Part shown: positions 1 to 9,338 of the stretch, piece by piece | Position numbering within the stretch: position 1 is the first letter of the stretch | Layout: each line of letters opens with the position of its first letter | Assembly: GCA_903889845.1 (NCBI GenBank) | Contig: CAISZB010000550.1 | Span: 1-11,404 of the forward strand | Direction: 5' to 3' | Source: an uncultured Verrucomicrobium sp. | GTDB lineage: Bacteria; Verrucomicrobiota; Verrucomicrobiia; Methylacidiphilales; GAS474 | DNA length: 11,404 nt | Position numbers and translations under genes: made by a program | The notes under the pieces: generated by a model | What the model was told of the DNA's origin: nothing | Seen by the model: the letters and a program-made list of their open reading frames with translations, nothing else | Databases searched by the model: none

Positions 1-2419
<2,419 letters not shown>

Positions 2420-2462
2420 CGGAGGGAACCGGGAAGACAAGGCTATTGCAGGGCGGGCGGGT

Positions 2463-2852
2463 TCAGGAAGCAATCAGTTTGGAGTAGGCAGCGGCATCAT
2501 GGAGTTTCGCCGCCTCGGCGGGATCGGAGAGCCGGAGCTTAAAAATCCACGCCTTGCCGTAGGGATCGGAATTGACCAGGGCGGGCTCAGTCTCCAGCGC
2601 CGGATTCACCTCGACGACCTCGCCCGAGAGCGGCGCGTAGATGTCGGAAGCGGCCTTCACCGATTCGACGACGGCGGTCGGGGCCTTCGCCGCGACGACC
2701 TTGCCGACCTTCGGAAGCTCGACGAAGACGACGTCGGAGAGTTCGCTCTGGGCGTGGTCGGTGATGCCGACGGTCGCGATGGGGCCGTCGATCTTCACCC
2801 ACTCGTGGGATTCGGCATAGAGAAGACCTTCAGGGATGGGGGATGTGCTCAT
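2463..2852 (-). CDS. gcvH: Glycine cleavage system H protein (lipoyl carrier)
   Basis: Small lipoyl-carrying shuttle of the glycine cleavage system. Its swinging arm takes the methylamine group from GcvP, presents it to GcvT, and is then reoxidised by dihydrolipoamide dehydrogenase (not in this window). The 129 residues match the family's usual ~125-130. The N-terminal part has the typical SHEWVKIDG and VGITDHAQ, followed by [10 protein letters not shown]. The lipoylation motif is [15 protein letters not shown], with the modified lysine at Lys66. The C-terminal part reads [12 protein letters not shown]. The ATG at 2850-2852 is the only start consistent with the N-terminus. The gene lies 18 bases after gcvT and 43 bases before gcvP, so it is very probably co-transcribed with them. 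No strong Shine-Dalgarno is visible. The identity is certain. Confidence 0.97.
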   Translation of the reverse strand: MSTSPIPEGLLYAESHEWVKIDGPIATVGITDHAQSELSDVVFVELPKVGKVVAAKAPTAVVESVKAASDIYAPLSGEVVEVNPALETEPALVNSDPYGKAWIFKLRLSDPAEAAKLHDAAAYSKLIAS

Positions 2853-2870
2853 GAGAATGATGGAAAAGGG

Positions 2871-3962
2871 TCAGGAACGTTTGTAGAGAGGTTTCGGCGC
2901 GACTTCGACGGGAAAACGACTGCCACGCACCTCCAGGTCGAGGCGCTGCCCCGGCTTCGCATAGCCCGCATCGACATAGGCCAAGGCGATCCCGTAGCCA
3001 AGGGTCGGGGAAAGCGCCCCGCTCGTCACCTCGCCGACGTTCTTCTCCCCGTCAAACAGGTGATAGTGGGAACGCGGCGGCGCCGACTTCCCAACCGCCT
3101 TCAGCGCGACGAGGCGCCGGGAGAGGCCCGAGGCCTTCTGCTCCAGCAGCCGGGCCTTGCCGGGAAAATCGGCCTCCTTCGTCAGCGAGACAAAGATCCC
3201 GAGCCCCGCCTCCAGCGGCGTCCTTTCGGGGGAAAGATCGCTCCCATTCAGCGGATAGCACGACTCCAGCCGCAGCGTGTCCCGGCTGCCCAGGCCCGCC
3301 GGTTTCGCCCCCGCCGCCAGCAGCCGATCCCACAGCGCCTCCGCCGAGGCGGCATTGCAAAAAATCTCGAACCCGTCCTCCCCCGTGTACCCTGTCCGGG
3401 CGATGAACGCCAGGAACGGAAGCCGGGCCGGGACGATCCCGTTCCGCTCGGGCCGCGGCCAGCCGAGTTCAGCCAAAATCGCATCGGCCTTCGGCCCCTG
3501 AAGCGCGACGGCGGCATACTCCGCACTCTTATCCGTGAAAAGGACCCCCTCGGCGGGCAGATGCGCCTCGATCCACGCCCGGTCCTCGTCGATCTTCGAG
3601 GCGTTGACGACCAAGAAAAAGGCCTCCTCGTCGGCCCGATAGAGAATCAGATCGTCGATCACCCCGCCCCGCTCATTCAGCATCAGGGAATACTGGCCGT
3701 CCCCGATCCGAAGGCGATTGATGTCGTTCGTCAGGAGGGAGTTGAGAAAGGATGCGGCCCCCACCCCCTCAATCATGAATTCCCCCATGTGGGAGATATC
3801 GAAGGTCCCCGCCGCCGTCCGCACCGCCTGATGCTCGTCGAGGATGCTGGAATAAAAAACCGGCATCAGCCACCCGCCGAACTCGACCATCCGCGCCCCC
3901 TGCTTCCGATGCGCGGCGGCGAGCGGGGTTTCGCGGAGGGAAGCGGAAGCAGGAACGGTCAT
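2871..3962 (-). CDS. gcvT: Aminomethyltransferase, glycine cleavage T protein
   Basis: T-protein of the glycine cleavage system. It releases ammonia from the aminomethyl-lipoyl arm of GcvH and moves the one-carbon unit to tetrahydrofolate, making 5,10-methylene-THF. From the ATG at 3960-3962 it has 363 residues, the usual family length. Visible features are GARMVEFGGWLMPVFY (from residue 22), TFDISHMGEF (from 53), LLTNDINRL, and NERGGVIDDLILYR with the conserved Asp103-Asp104 pair at the folate site. A GCV_T C-terminal barrel with GEVTSGALSPTLGYGIAL ends in PLYKRS. The frame stays open upstream to 4190, but that stretch is antisense to the 3' end of ispE and carries no family sequence, so I chose the ATG. 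It is the first gcv gene, 41 bases after ispE and 18 before gcvH. That 41-base gap is too short for a glycine riboswitch. Confidence 0.96.
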   Translation of the reverse strand: MTVPASASLRETPLAAAHRKQGARMVEFGGWLMPVFYSSILDEHQAVRTAAGTFDISHMGEFMIEGVGAASFLNSLLTNDINRLRIGDGQYSLMLNERGGVIDDLILYRADEEAFFLVVNASKIDEDRAWIEAHLPAEGVLFTDKSAEYAAVALQGPKADAILAELGWPRPERNGIVPARLPFLAFIARTGYTGEDGFEIFCNAASAEALWDRLLAAGAKPAGLGSRDTLRLESCYPLNGSDLSPERTPLEAGLGIFVSLTKEADFPGKARLLEQKASGLSRRLVALKAVGKSAPPRSHYHLFDGEKNVGEVTSGALSPTLGYGIALAYVDAGYAKPGQRLDLEVRGSRFPVEVAPKPLYKRS

Positions 3963-4003
3963 TGGCGAGGTTAGAGAGATCGAAAAGGGCGTGTCAAATG
4001 CTC

Positions 4004-4867
4004 TCAAGACACACTCTCTTTTTCCTCCGTCCACACCTCGAACGGCTCCGCAAAAAGCCCCGCGCCGAATTCCTGGTGGAACGCCGCGCGGAGGGCCGCC
4101 ACGTCCCCCCCCTCCTCCAGCAGCGCGAAGACCGAGCTGCCGCTCCCGCTCATCATCGCCGCCTTCACCCCCGGCTGGCGGGCAAACCACGCCTTCGCCG
4201 TCGGGAGCCAGAGGTACTTCGAGAAAGCGGGCGGTTCCAGATCGTTTCGCAGCGGGCCGAAGGAGAAACGCACCCCCTCCTCACCCGGCTTCGGGTCGCG
4301 GGCATAGGTCTGATAGGCCCACGGCGTCGGGACGCCGAAGCCGGGATGGACCAGGAGGCCCCGGATCGTCTCGTTCCATTCCGGCAACGGCTCGATGATC
4401 TCCCCCCTCCCCTTGCACAGGGCTGGACGGCGATAGATGAAGAAAGGAACATCGCTCCCCAGCTTCGCCGCGATTTCGGCCAGTTCCGCGTCGGTCGCCG
4501 CAATGCCGGTCAACTGCCGCAGCGCCAGGAGGACATGCGCCCCGTCGCTGCTTCCGCCGCCCAGGCCCGCCCCGACCGGCACCCGCTTCGTCAACGCGAT
4601 ATGGACCGCCTTCTTGACCGTGAACCGCTCGATGAAAAGCTGCGCCGCACGCCACGCCAGGTTCGAGGGATCGGCGGGCAGATCGGCCCGGTCACACGTC
4701 ATCGTCACCGTCGGTTCCCCCTCTTTCAGTTCAACGGAAAGCGTGTCCCCAATCGTGATCGGGACCATCAAGGTTTCCAGGTCGTGGAACCCGTCGGGCC
4801 GCTTGCCGACAATTTTCAAATAGAGGTTGATCTTTGCCGGGGCAAAGACTTCAATTTTCTGAAGCAT
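4004..4867 (-). CDS. ispE: 4-diphosphocytidyl-2-C-methyl-D-erythritol kinase
   Basis: Cytoplasmic GHMP-superfamily kinase of the non-mevalonate (MEP) isoprenoid pathway. It phosphorylates the 2-hydroxyl of CDP-methylerythritol with ATP. The 287 residues match the family. The N-terminal FAPAKINLYL carries the conserved Lys12. The ATP-binding loop VPVGAGLGGGSSDGA has GLGGGSSD at residues 101-108. LGSDVPFF contains the catalytic-type Asp139. The C-terminal MMSGSGSSVFALL is the third GHMP motif. The ATG at 4865-4867 follows a GGAAGG Shine-Dalgarno with 5-base spacing, the best ribosome site in the window. It diverges from pyrF across 32 bases and leads the gcvT-gcvH-gcvP genes, 41 bases before gcvT, so glycine cleavage genes probably share its transcript. 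The identity is certain. The link to gcv is inferred from spacing alone. Confidence 0.97.
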   Translation of the reverse strand: MLQKIEVFAPAKINLYLKIVGKRPDGFHDLETLMVPITIGDTLSVELKEGEPTVTMTCDRADLPADPSNLAWRAAQLFIERFTVKKAVHIALTKRVPVGAGLGGGSSDGAHVLLALRQLTGIAATDAELAEIAAKLGSDVPFFIYRRPALCKGRGEIIEPLPEWNETIRGLLVHPGFGVPTPWAYQTYARDPKPGEEGVRFSFGPLRNDLEPPAFSKYLWLPTAKAWFARQPGVKAAMMSGSGSSVFALLEEGGDVAALRAAFHQEFGAGLFAEPFEVWTEEKESVS

Positions 4868-4899
4868 CCGGTCCTTCCGATAAGTTAAAGTAAGTAAAA
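4868..4899. promoter_or_regulatory. Divergent ispE/pyrF intergenic region
   Basis: These 32 bases separate the start codons of ispE (minus) and pyrF (plus). The pyrF-proximal side is A/T-rich against a G/C-rich background and contains three close AAGT units (in ATAAGTTAAAGTAAGT). The ispE-proximal side carries its Shine-Dalgarno. The gap is too short for two complete separate promoters, so the promoter elements must overlap each other or reach into the two coding starts. I could not assign convincing -35 and -10 boxes on either strand. The regulatory role is inferred from geometry and composition. Confidence 0.45.
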
Positions 4900-5601
4900 A
4901 TGCCTACCGATCCCATCATCGTCGCGCTCGATTACGACGAGGCCGAACAGGCTCTCCAGCTGGTCGCGCAAATCAAGGATTATCTCCGCTTTTTCAAGGT
5001 CGGCAGTCAACTCTTTACGCGGGAAGGCCCCGCCTTCATCCGGCAGTTGCGGCATCTGGGCGTCGACGTCTTCCTCGACCTCAAGTTCCACGACATCCCG
5101 GAGACCGTCCGCAAGGCCGTCCGCGCCGCCGCCGCCCTCGACGTCCGCTTCCTCACCATCCACGCCTCGGGCGGCCCCGCGATGATCGAGGCCGCCTTGA
5201 AGGGGGCCGAGGGGACCTCCACCACCGTCCTCGGCGTCACCGTCCTCACCAGCATGGACGAGGCCTCCCTCCGCGCCACCGGCCAGGAACGGACGCCCGG
5301 GGAACAGGTCCTCCTCCTCGCCGCGATGGCCCAAAAAGCGGGCCTCAAGGGCCTCGTCTGCTCCCCGCTGGAGATCGCCCCGATCCGGGAACGGCTGGGC
5401 CGGGACCTCCTCCTCGTCACCCCCGGTATCCGGGGCGTGGCCGACCGGAAGGGCGACCAGAAACGGACCCTCTCCGCCGAGGAAGCCCTCCGCCTCGGTG
5501 CCGACCACCTCGTCATCGGCCGCCCGATCACCGAGGCCGACGATCCCGCCGCCGCAGCCGCGGCGCTGGCCGCCGCGATCCCCGCGTCCGCACAAAAGTA
5601 G
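4900..5601 (+). CDS. pyrF: Orotidine 5'-phosphate decarboxylase
   Basis: Cytoplasmic enzyme of de novo pyrimidine synthesis that decarboxylates OMP to UMP. The 233 residues fit the bacterial PyrF (group I) family, a TIM barrel. Visible motifs are IIVALDYDEAEQAL at the start (the VALD strand), FFKVGSQLF with Lys33, and the catalytic loop FLDLKFHDIPETV with the Asp60-Lys62-Asp65 charge network. TIHASGG, the phosphate-gripper strand LLLVTPGIR, and HLVIGRPIT near the C-terminus follow. The ATG at 4900 begins exactly at the family N-terminus. Its leader has no clear Shine-Dalgarno, only an A-rich stretch. It diverges from ispE and is followed on the same strand by the sensor gene, 26 to 59 bases away depending on that gene's start, so the two may be co-transcribed. 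No terminator-like hairpin is seen between them. The identity is certain. Confidence 0.97.
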   Translation: MPTDPIIVALDYDEAEQALQLVAQIKDYLRFFKVGSQLFTREGPAFIRQLRHLGVDVFLDLKFHDIPETVRKAVRAAAALDVRFLTIHASGGPAMIEAALKGAEGTSTTVLGVTVLTSMDEASLRATGQERTPGEQVLLLAAMAQKAGLKGLVCSPLEIAPIRERLGRDLLLVTPGIRGVADRKGDQKRTLSAEEALRLGADHLVIGRPITEADDPAAAAAALAAAIPASAQK

Positions 5602-5627
5602 CCTCCGAAAAAGAGCGAGAGCCCCTT

Positions 5628-7922
5628 GTGACTCATTCGGAACCCGGAATGGCACCTTTTATGCTTCTTCGCCATTTGGTGCGGCACTGTTTTCTGGGAG
5701 GGGTCTTCGTCTGCGTCGCCCTGGCCTCAACGATGGCTTGGGCCGATACCCCCGCGTCGGCGTCCGACCATGTCCGCCTCCAGTTGAAGTGGCTCCACCA
5801 GTTCCAGTTCGCCGGCTACTACGCCGCCGTGGAGAAGGGCTACTACCGGGACGCGGGAATCGACGTCGATCTCGTCGAGGCGACGCCGGAGACCGACGTC
5901 ATCAAGGAAGTCACCGACGGCCGTTCCCATTACGGCGTCGGCACGTCGGAACTGCTCCTGGCCCGGTCGAAGGGCGCCCCCGTCGTCGCACTGGCCGTCA
6001 TCTACCAGCACTCCCCCTTCATGCTCCTCTCCCTGAAGAGCGACGCCATCCGGGACGTCCACGACCTTGTCGGGAAGCCGATCATGCTGGAGAAGCAGTC
6101 GGCCGACATCATGGCCTACTTCCAGAACGAGGGGATCGACGCCTCGAAGCTCGCCATCGTCCCCCACACCTTCAACACCCAGGACCTGATCGCCGGGAAG
6201 GTCGCCGCGATGACGGCCTACTCGACCGACGAGCCCTACCTCCTCCGCACCCAGGGCCTCGACTCCATGGAATTCAGCCCCCGTTCCGGCGGGGTCGATT
6301 TCTACGGGGACACCCTCTTCACCTCGGACAAGGAACTCCACGACCATCCCGACCGGGTCAAGGCCTTCCGCGCCGCCTCCCTCAAAGGCTGGGCCTACGC
6401 CATGGACCATCCCGACGAGATCGTCGATCTCATTCTCCAGAAGTACTCGCAGAAGCGCTCCCGGGACCGCCTCGTCTTCGAGGCGATCGAGACGAACCGC
6501 CTCATGCATCCGGAGCTGATCGAGATCGGCCACATCAACCCCGGACGCTGGAAGGACATCGAGCAGGTCTACCGCGACACCGGGATGATGACCGGCAGCG
6601 TCGATCTCGACGCCTTCCTCTACAAGGAAAAGACCGGCCTCGACCTCCACCAGATCTACTGGATCATGACCGTCCTGGGCGGCGTCACCACGGCGGCCCT
6701 CCTCTGGCTCTTCCCCCTCCTGCGCCTGAACCAGAAACTGCGCCGGGAGATCCTCCTCCGCTCCCGGACCGAGCAGCAGCTCCGCCGCAGCGAGAAGCAG
6801 TACCGGGACCTCATACAGGCCGCCCCCTTTCCCATCCTCATCGCGGAGCTGAAGACCCTCCGAGTCCTCTTCGCCAACCAGCGCGCCATGGAGTTGCTGG
6901 AACTCACCTCCCTCCCCGATCCCTCGAAGCCCGCCGGTCCCGACGATCCCCACCACTTCTACGCCTATTCCGAGGACCGGGACCGCATCCTGTCCGGCGT
7001 CGCCTCCGGCCACACCCTCGCCGACGAGGAAATCGCCTGCCTCACCGGCAAAGGCCGCCTCATCTGGGCGCTGGTCTCCGCCGGGGGGACCGAGTTCGAC
7101 GGGCGCCCCTCCGTCCTCATCTCCCTCAACGAGATCACCCACCGCCACCAGCGGGAACTCCACCTCACCCAGGCCCGGGACGCCGCCCAGAGCGACAGTG
7201 CCAGCAAGGACCGCGCCCTGTCCCTGATGAGCCAGGAAGTGAAGGCCCCCCTCACCGGCCTCGTCGGCCTCGTCCGCCTCGTCCTCCAGAGCACCCTTCC
7301 GAAGACCGTCCGGGACAACCTCGTCCTCGTCGAAGAGGCGGCGGAAAGCCTCGTCCACCTCGTCAGCGACCTCCTCGATTGGACAAAGGCCGACAACGAG
7401 AAAATCGACCTCGTTCCCCACCCGATCGACCTCCGCACCTTCACCAGCGAGCTCTGCTCCCTCTTCCGCCCCGCCGCCGAGGCGAAGGGCATCCGCCTCA
7501 ACCAGACCGTCGACGAGAGCGTCCCCGTCTCCGTCCGCGTCGATCCCCTCCACCTCCGCCAGATCCTCACTAACCTCCTGAACAACGCCGTGAAGTTCAC
7601 CGAGAAGGGCGAGATCTCCGTCTCCCTCCGGCTGGGTCAGACCAGCGAGCCGGGGAAATGCCAGATCCGCTTCGAGATCCAGGACACCGGCATCGGCATC
7701 TCGGAGGCCGCCCGGGAAAACCTCTTCACCGCGCCCGACGGCACCGTCAAGGGTTCCCGCCCCGGCTTGGCCCTCTCCCGCGACCTGGCCCGGGGCATGG
7801 GCGGCGACCTCCTGCTCCAGACGCGCCAGAACGGAGGCGAAGGGTGCCTCTTCCTCGTCGTCCTCCTGGCCGACACCGACCTCTCCACCAGCACCGCGAC
7901 GGCGCGGCCTGCGGTGGCGTGA
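5628..7922 (+). CDS. NMT1/THI5-like periplasmic sensor with PAS and degenerate histidine kinase domains
   Basis: Membrane sensor of the two-component kinase type, 764 residues from the GTG at 5628. In order: signal peptide (about 12-39, cleavage probably after AWA); NMT1/THI5-like substrate-binding domain (about 47-335, beginning LKWLHQFQFAGYYAAVEKGY); one membrane helix (about 345-365); a charged coiled-coil linker; a PAS domain (about 388-507); HisKA (about 527-592); HATPase_c (about 635-740). No receiver domain is present. The H-box reads LSLMSQEVKAPL, with Gln536 (CAG at 7233-7235) where the family has the phosphorylated His. The N-box NLLNNAVKFT (Asn653) and G1 DTGIGI (Asp686) are intact. 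The G2 box reads GSRPGL (709-714) instead of GTGLGL. Autophosphorylation is therefore doubtful. The ligand is unknown; relatives of the domain bind thiamine-precursor pyrimidines or other small molecules. No response regulator is nearby. The start is uncertain: GTG 5628 has a GAGAG 6 bases upstream, while ATG 5649 or ATG 5661 would also retain the signal peptide. Confidence 0.88.
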   Translation: MTHSEPGMAPFMLLRHLVRHCFLGGVFVCVALASTMAWADTPASASDHVRLQLKWLHQFQFAGYYAAVEKGYYRDAGIDVDLVEATPETDVIKEVTDGRSHYGVGTSELLLARSKGAPVVALAVIYQHSPFMLLSLKSDAIRDVHDLVGKPIMLEKQSADIMAYFQNEGIDASKLAIVPHTFNTQDLIAGKVAAMTAYSTDEPYLLRTQGLDSMEFSPRSGGVDFYGDTLFTSDKELHDHPDRVKAFRAASLKGWAYAMDHPDEIVDLILQKYSQKRSRDRLVFEAIETNRLMHPELIEIGHINPGRWKDIEQVYRDTGMMTGSVDLDAFLYKEKTGLDLHQIYWIMTVLGGVTTAALLWLFPLLRLNQKLRREILLRSRTEQQLRRSEKQYRDLIQAAPFPILIAELKTLRVLFANQRAMELLELTSLPDPSKPAGPDDPHHFYAYSEDRDRILSGVASGHTLADEEIACLTGKGRLIWALVSAGGTEFDGRPSVLISLNEITHRHQRELHLTQARDAAQSDSASKDRALSLMSQEVKAPLTGLVGLVRLVLQSTLPKTVRDNLVLVEEAAESLVHLVSDLLDWTKADNEKIDLVPHPIDLRTFTSELCSLFRPAAEAKGIRLNQTVDESVPVSVRVDPLHLRQILTNLLNNAVKFTEKGEISVSLRLGQTSEPGKCQIRFEIQDTGIGISEAARENLFTAPDGTVKGSRPGLALSRDLARGMGGDLLLQTRQNGGEGCLFLVVLLADTDLSTSTATARPAVA

Positions 7923-8089
7923 TTCCTCCCAAGCGGATTAGTCCGTTGTCCCCTTTGTCTCTTTGTCGCCACCGCGTCGGCAGTGTACCCGGCCCCGAAG
8001 GGCCAGTACCCCTTCAGTTGCCTCCTGGCCCTGCAATTCAGTTTCCCCCTGAGGCACTTTGCGCTATCGCGCAGGCAGTCGCGCCCCCT
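7923..8089. other. Convergent intergenic region with three successive stem-loops
   Basis: These 167 non-coding bases lie between the ends of the sensor gene (plus) and the glycosyltransferase gene (minus). Reading the minus strand, I see a TGCGC/GCGCA stem with a 4-base loop (8060-8073). Next is a TGCCTC/GAGGCA pairing with a loop of about 26 bases (about 8015-8055). Last is a compound hairpin (7985-8009). The plus strand also has CTTTGTC twice, one base apart (about 7953-7967), and TTCAGTTgCC/TTCAGTTtCC as an imperfect direct repeat. No ORF with family features is present. It may be a bidirectional termination region, a dispersed intergenic repeat, or a small structured RNA; the sequence alone does not decide. 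Confidence 0.5.
7985..8009 (-). terminator. Hairpin with cUUCGg tetraloop, candidate terminator
   Basis: On the minus strand this reads GTAC, a short asymmetric bulge, then GGCCC-TTCG-GGGCC, a second bulge and GTAC. It is a 5-bp G/C stem capped by the very stable C(UUCG)G tetraloop and extended by 4 bp. It lies about 80 bases past the stop of the glycosyltransferase gene and, on the other strand, about 60 bases past the stop of the sensor gene. No run of T follows on either strand, so a classical intrinsic terminator is not fully met. It could instead block 3' exonucleases or belong to a repeat. Confidence 0.4.
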
Positions 8090-9331
8090 TCAATCCAAAT
8101 CCTTCCGCCCCGTCCTGATTTCCTCAAGCCACCGCCCGTAGGGGGCGAAGACGTTCTCGAAGTGGTAGGTCTCGGCCAGGGCGCGGGCGCCTTTCCCCAG
8201 CGCCTCCCGCTTCGCCGCATCGGCCAGCAACTCCTTGATCCGTGAGGAAAGCTCCTCCTCCTTCCCGATGACGACGGCGTTCTCCCCATCGACGACGGGG
8301 TAACCCCGCGCCCCTTCGGGCGTCGTGACGACGGCCTTCCCGTAGGACATCGCCTCGATGAACTTGAGGGAGCTGCCCGTCCCCGCCCGGATCGGGACCA
8401 GGATGAGGGAGGCCAGATGGTACATCGCCTGCAATTCCCGGTCGCTGAGGATGCCGAGGGAGACGATGTTCCCGTGCCGCCCCGCCCGCGCGCAACTCCC
8501 GGCGACGACGAAGGTGCATTCCGGCACCTGTGGCGCGGTCGCCGCGATGACCTCGACGGCCTTCTGGTTCGCGAACCACGCCCCGCCGACGAAGAAGGCG
8601 ATTGGCCCGTCGGGCAGCTTGTGCTTTTCCCGCATCGCCCGGAGGATTTTCCCGTTCGGGACCTCGGCCCCCTTCCGGCAATCGATCGGGTTCGTCAACG
8701 CCTCCGCCTGGAATCCCTCTTGCACCATGTAGGCCGCATCGGCGGGGGAGACGGCGCAAAGACGGTCGGGCAGGGCAAAGGCCTCGCGCTCCAATCCCTT
8801 CGCCCACGCGGCGAGGGCCGGATCGGGACAGGTCAGCGCCAGGACGTCGTACGCCGTGAGGATCGAGGTCGCCCCCTTCTTCCGGCAGAGCGGGACCAGC
8901 CACCGGGCCCAGTAGGGATACTCGATGAAGACGACGTCGGCCCTCCCGATGATCCCGGCGATCTTCTCCATCATCGCGGGGTTGTTGAAGAGGCGGTAGA
9001 AGCTCCAGAGGATGTCGAGCCCGGCCGAACTGAAGCCGATCAGCTTGAGATCGTTGTCGGCCTTCTGCGCGGCCAGGAGGTAGAGGCGGAGCGTCACCTC
9101 GCAGAGCGCGGCATCGATCCCGCCGCCGGGCGTCGGTTCGTTCTTCGGGGCGATGTCGTAGGGGGCGAAGTGCCAGCGGACGTTGCCGTCGGTCTTCTCC
9201 GTCCCCTCGTCGGGGATGAAGACCTCCAGGCCGTCGACCCGCACCCGGACGTACTCGACGAGCTGCGAAAGCCGGAGCGTCGCCCCCGAGGGGAGCCGGA
9301 TCGGATGGGGATAGAGGATCGCCGCTTTCAT
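8090..9331 (-). CDS. Glycosyltransferase, GT4-like, surface polysaccharide type
   Basis: Probable cytoplasmic or membrane-associated glycosyltransferase of the GT-B fold, 413 residues from the ATG at 9329-9331. The C-terminal half shows the family pattern: PDGPIAFFVGGAWFANQKAV (a new-domain strand near residue 240), CTFVVAGSC, then LVPIRAGTGSSLKFIEAMSYG followed by KAVVTTPEGARGY, with the conserved Glu326 in the nucleotide-sugar site. The N-terminal half, starting MKAAILYPHPIRLPSGATLRLSQL, is less typical of the family. The donor, acceptor and linkage cannot be read from the sequence. It begins 7 bases after glf and has no Shine-Dalgarno close to the start, so translation may be coupled. A role in adding or extending galactofuranose-containing glycan is inferred from that neighbour only. 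The frame stays open upstream to 9778, but that part is antisense-frame sequence inside glf. Confidence 0.85.
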   Translation of the reverse strand: MKAAILYPHPIRLPSGATLRLSQLVEYVRVRVDGLEVFIPDEGTEKTDGNVRWHFAPYDIAPKNEPTPGGGIDAALCEVTLRLYLLAAQKADNDLKLIGFSSAGLDILWSFYRLFNNPAMMEKIAGIIGRADVVFIEYPYWARWLVPLCRKKGATSILTAYDVLALTCPDPALAAWAKGLEREAFALPDRLCAVSPADAAYMVQEGFQAEALTNPIDCRKGAEVPNGKILRAMREKHKLPDGPIAFFVGGAWFANQKAVEVIAATAPQVPECTFVVAGSCARAGRHGNIVSLGILSDRELQAMYHLASLILVPIRAGTGSSLKFIEAMSYGKAVVTTPEGARGYPVVDGENAVVIGKEEELSSRIKELLADAAKREALGKGARALAETYHFENVFAPYGRWLEEIRTGRKDLD

Positions 9332-9338
9332 CGGGAAT

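Noticed and set aside
3963..4003. Possible glycine riboswitch in front of gcvT
   Set aside because: Only 41 bases separate ispE and gcvT, far too short for a glycine aptamer, and no matching conserved core is seen.
4832..4847. CTTTGC/GCAAAG hairpin as a terminator or attenuator
   Set aside because: It lies inside ispE over the conserved FAPAK codons, which largely force the sequence, and no T-run with correct spacing follows. It is mentioned only as part of the divergent-region finding.
5498..7573. Plus-strand ORF of 691 codons overlapping the sensor gene in another frame, and the minus-strand ORF 5727-7553
   Set aside because: Both are low-complexity Arg/Pro- or Gly/Glu/Asp-rich readings over a gene with clear NMT1, PAS, HisKA and HATPase_c sequence.
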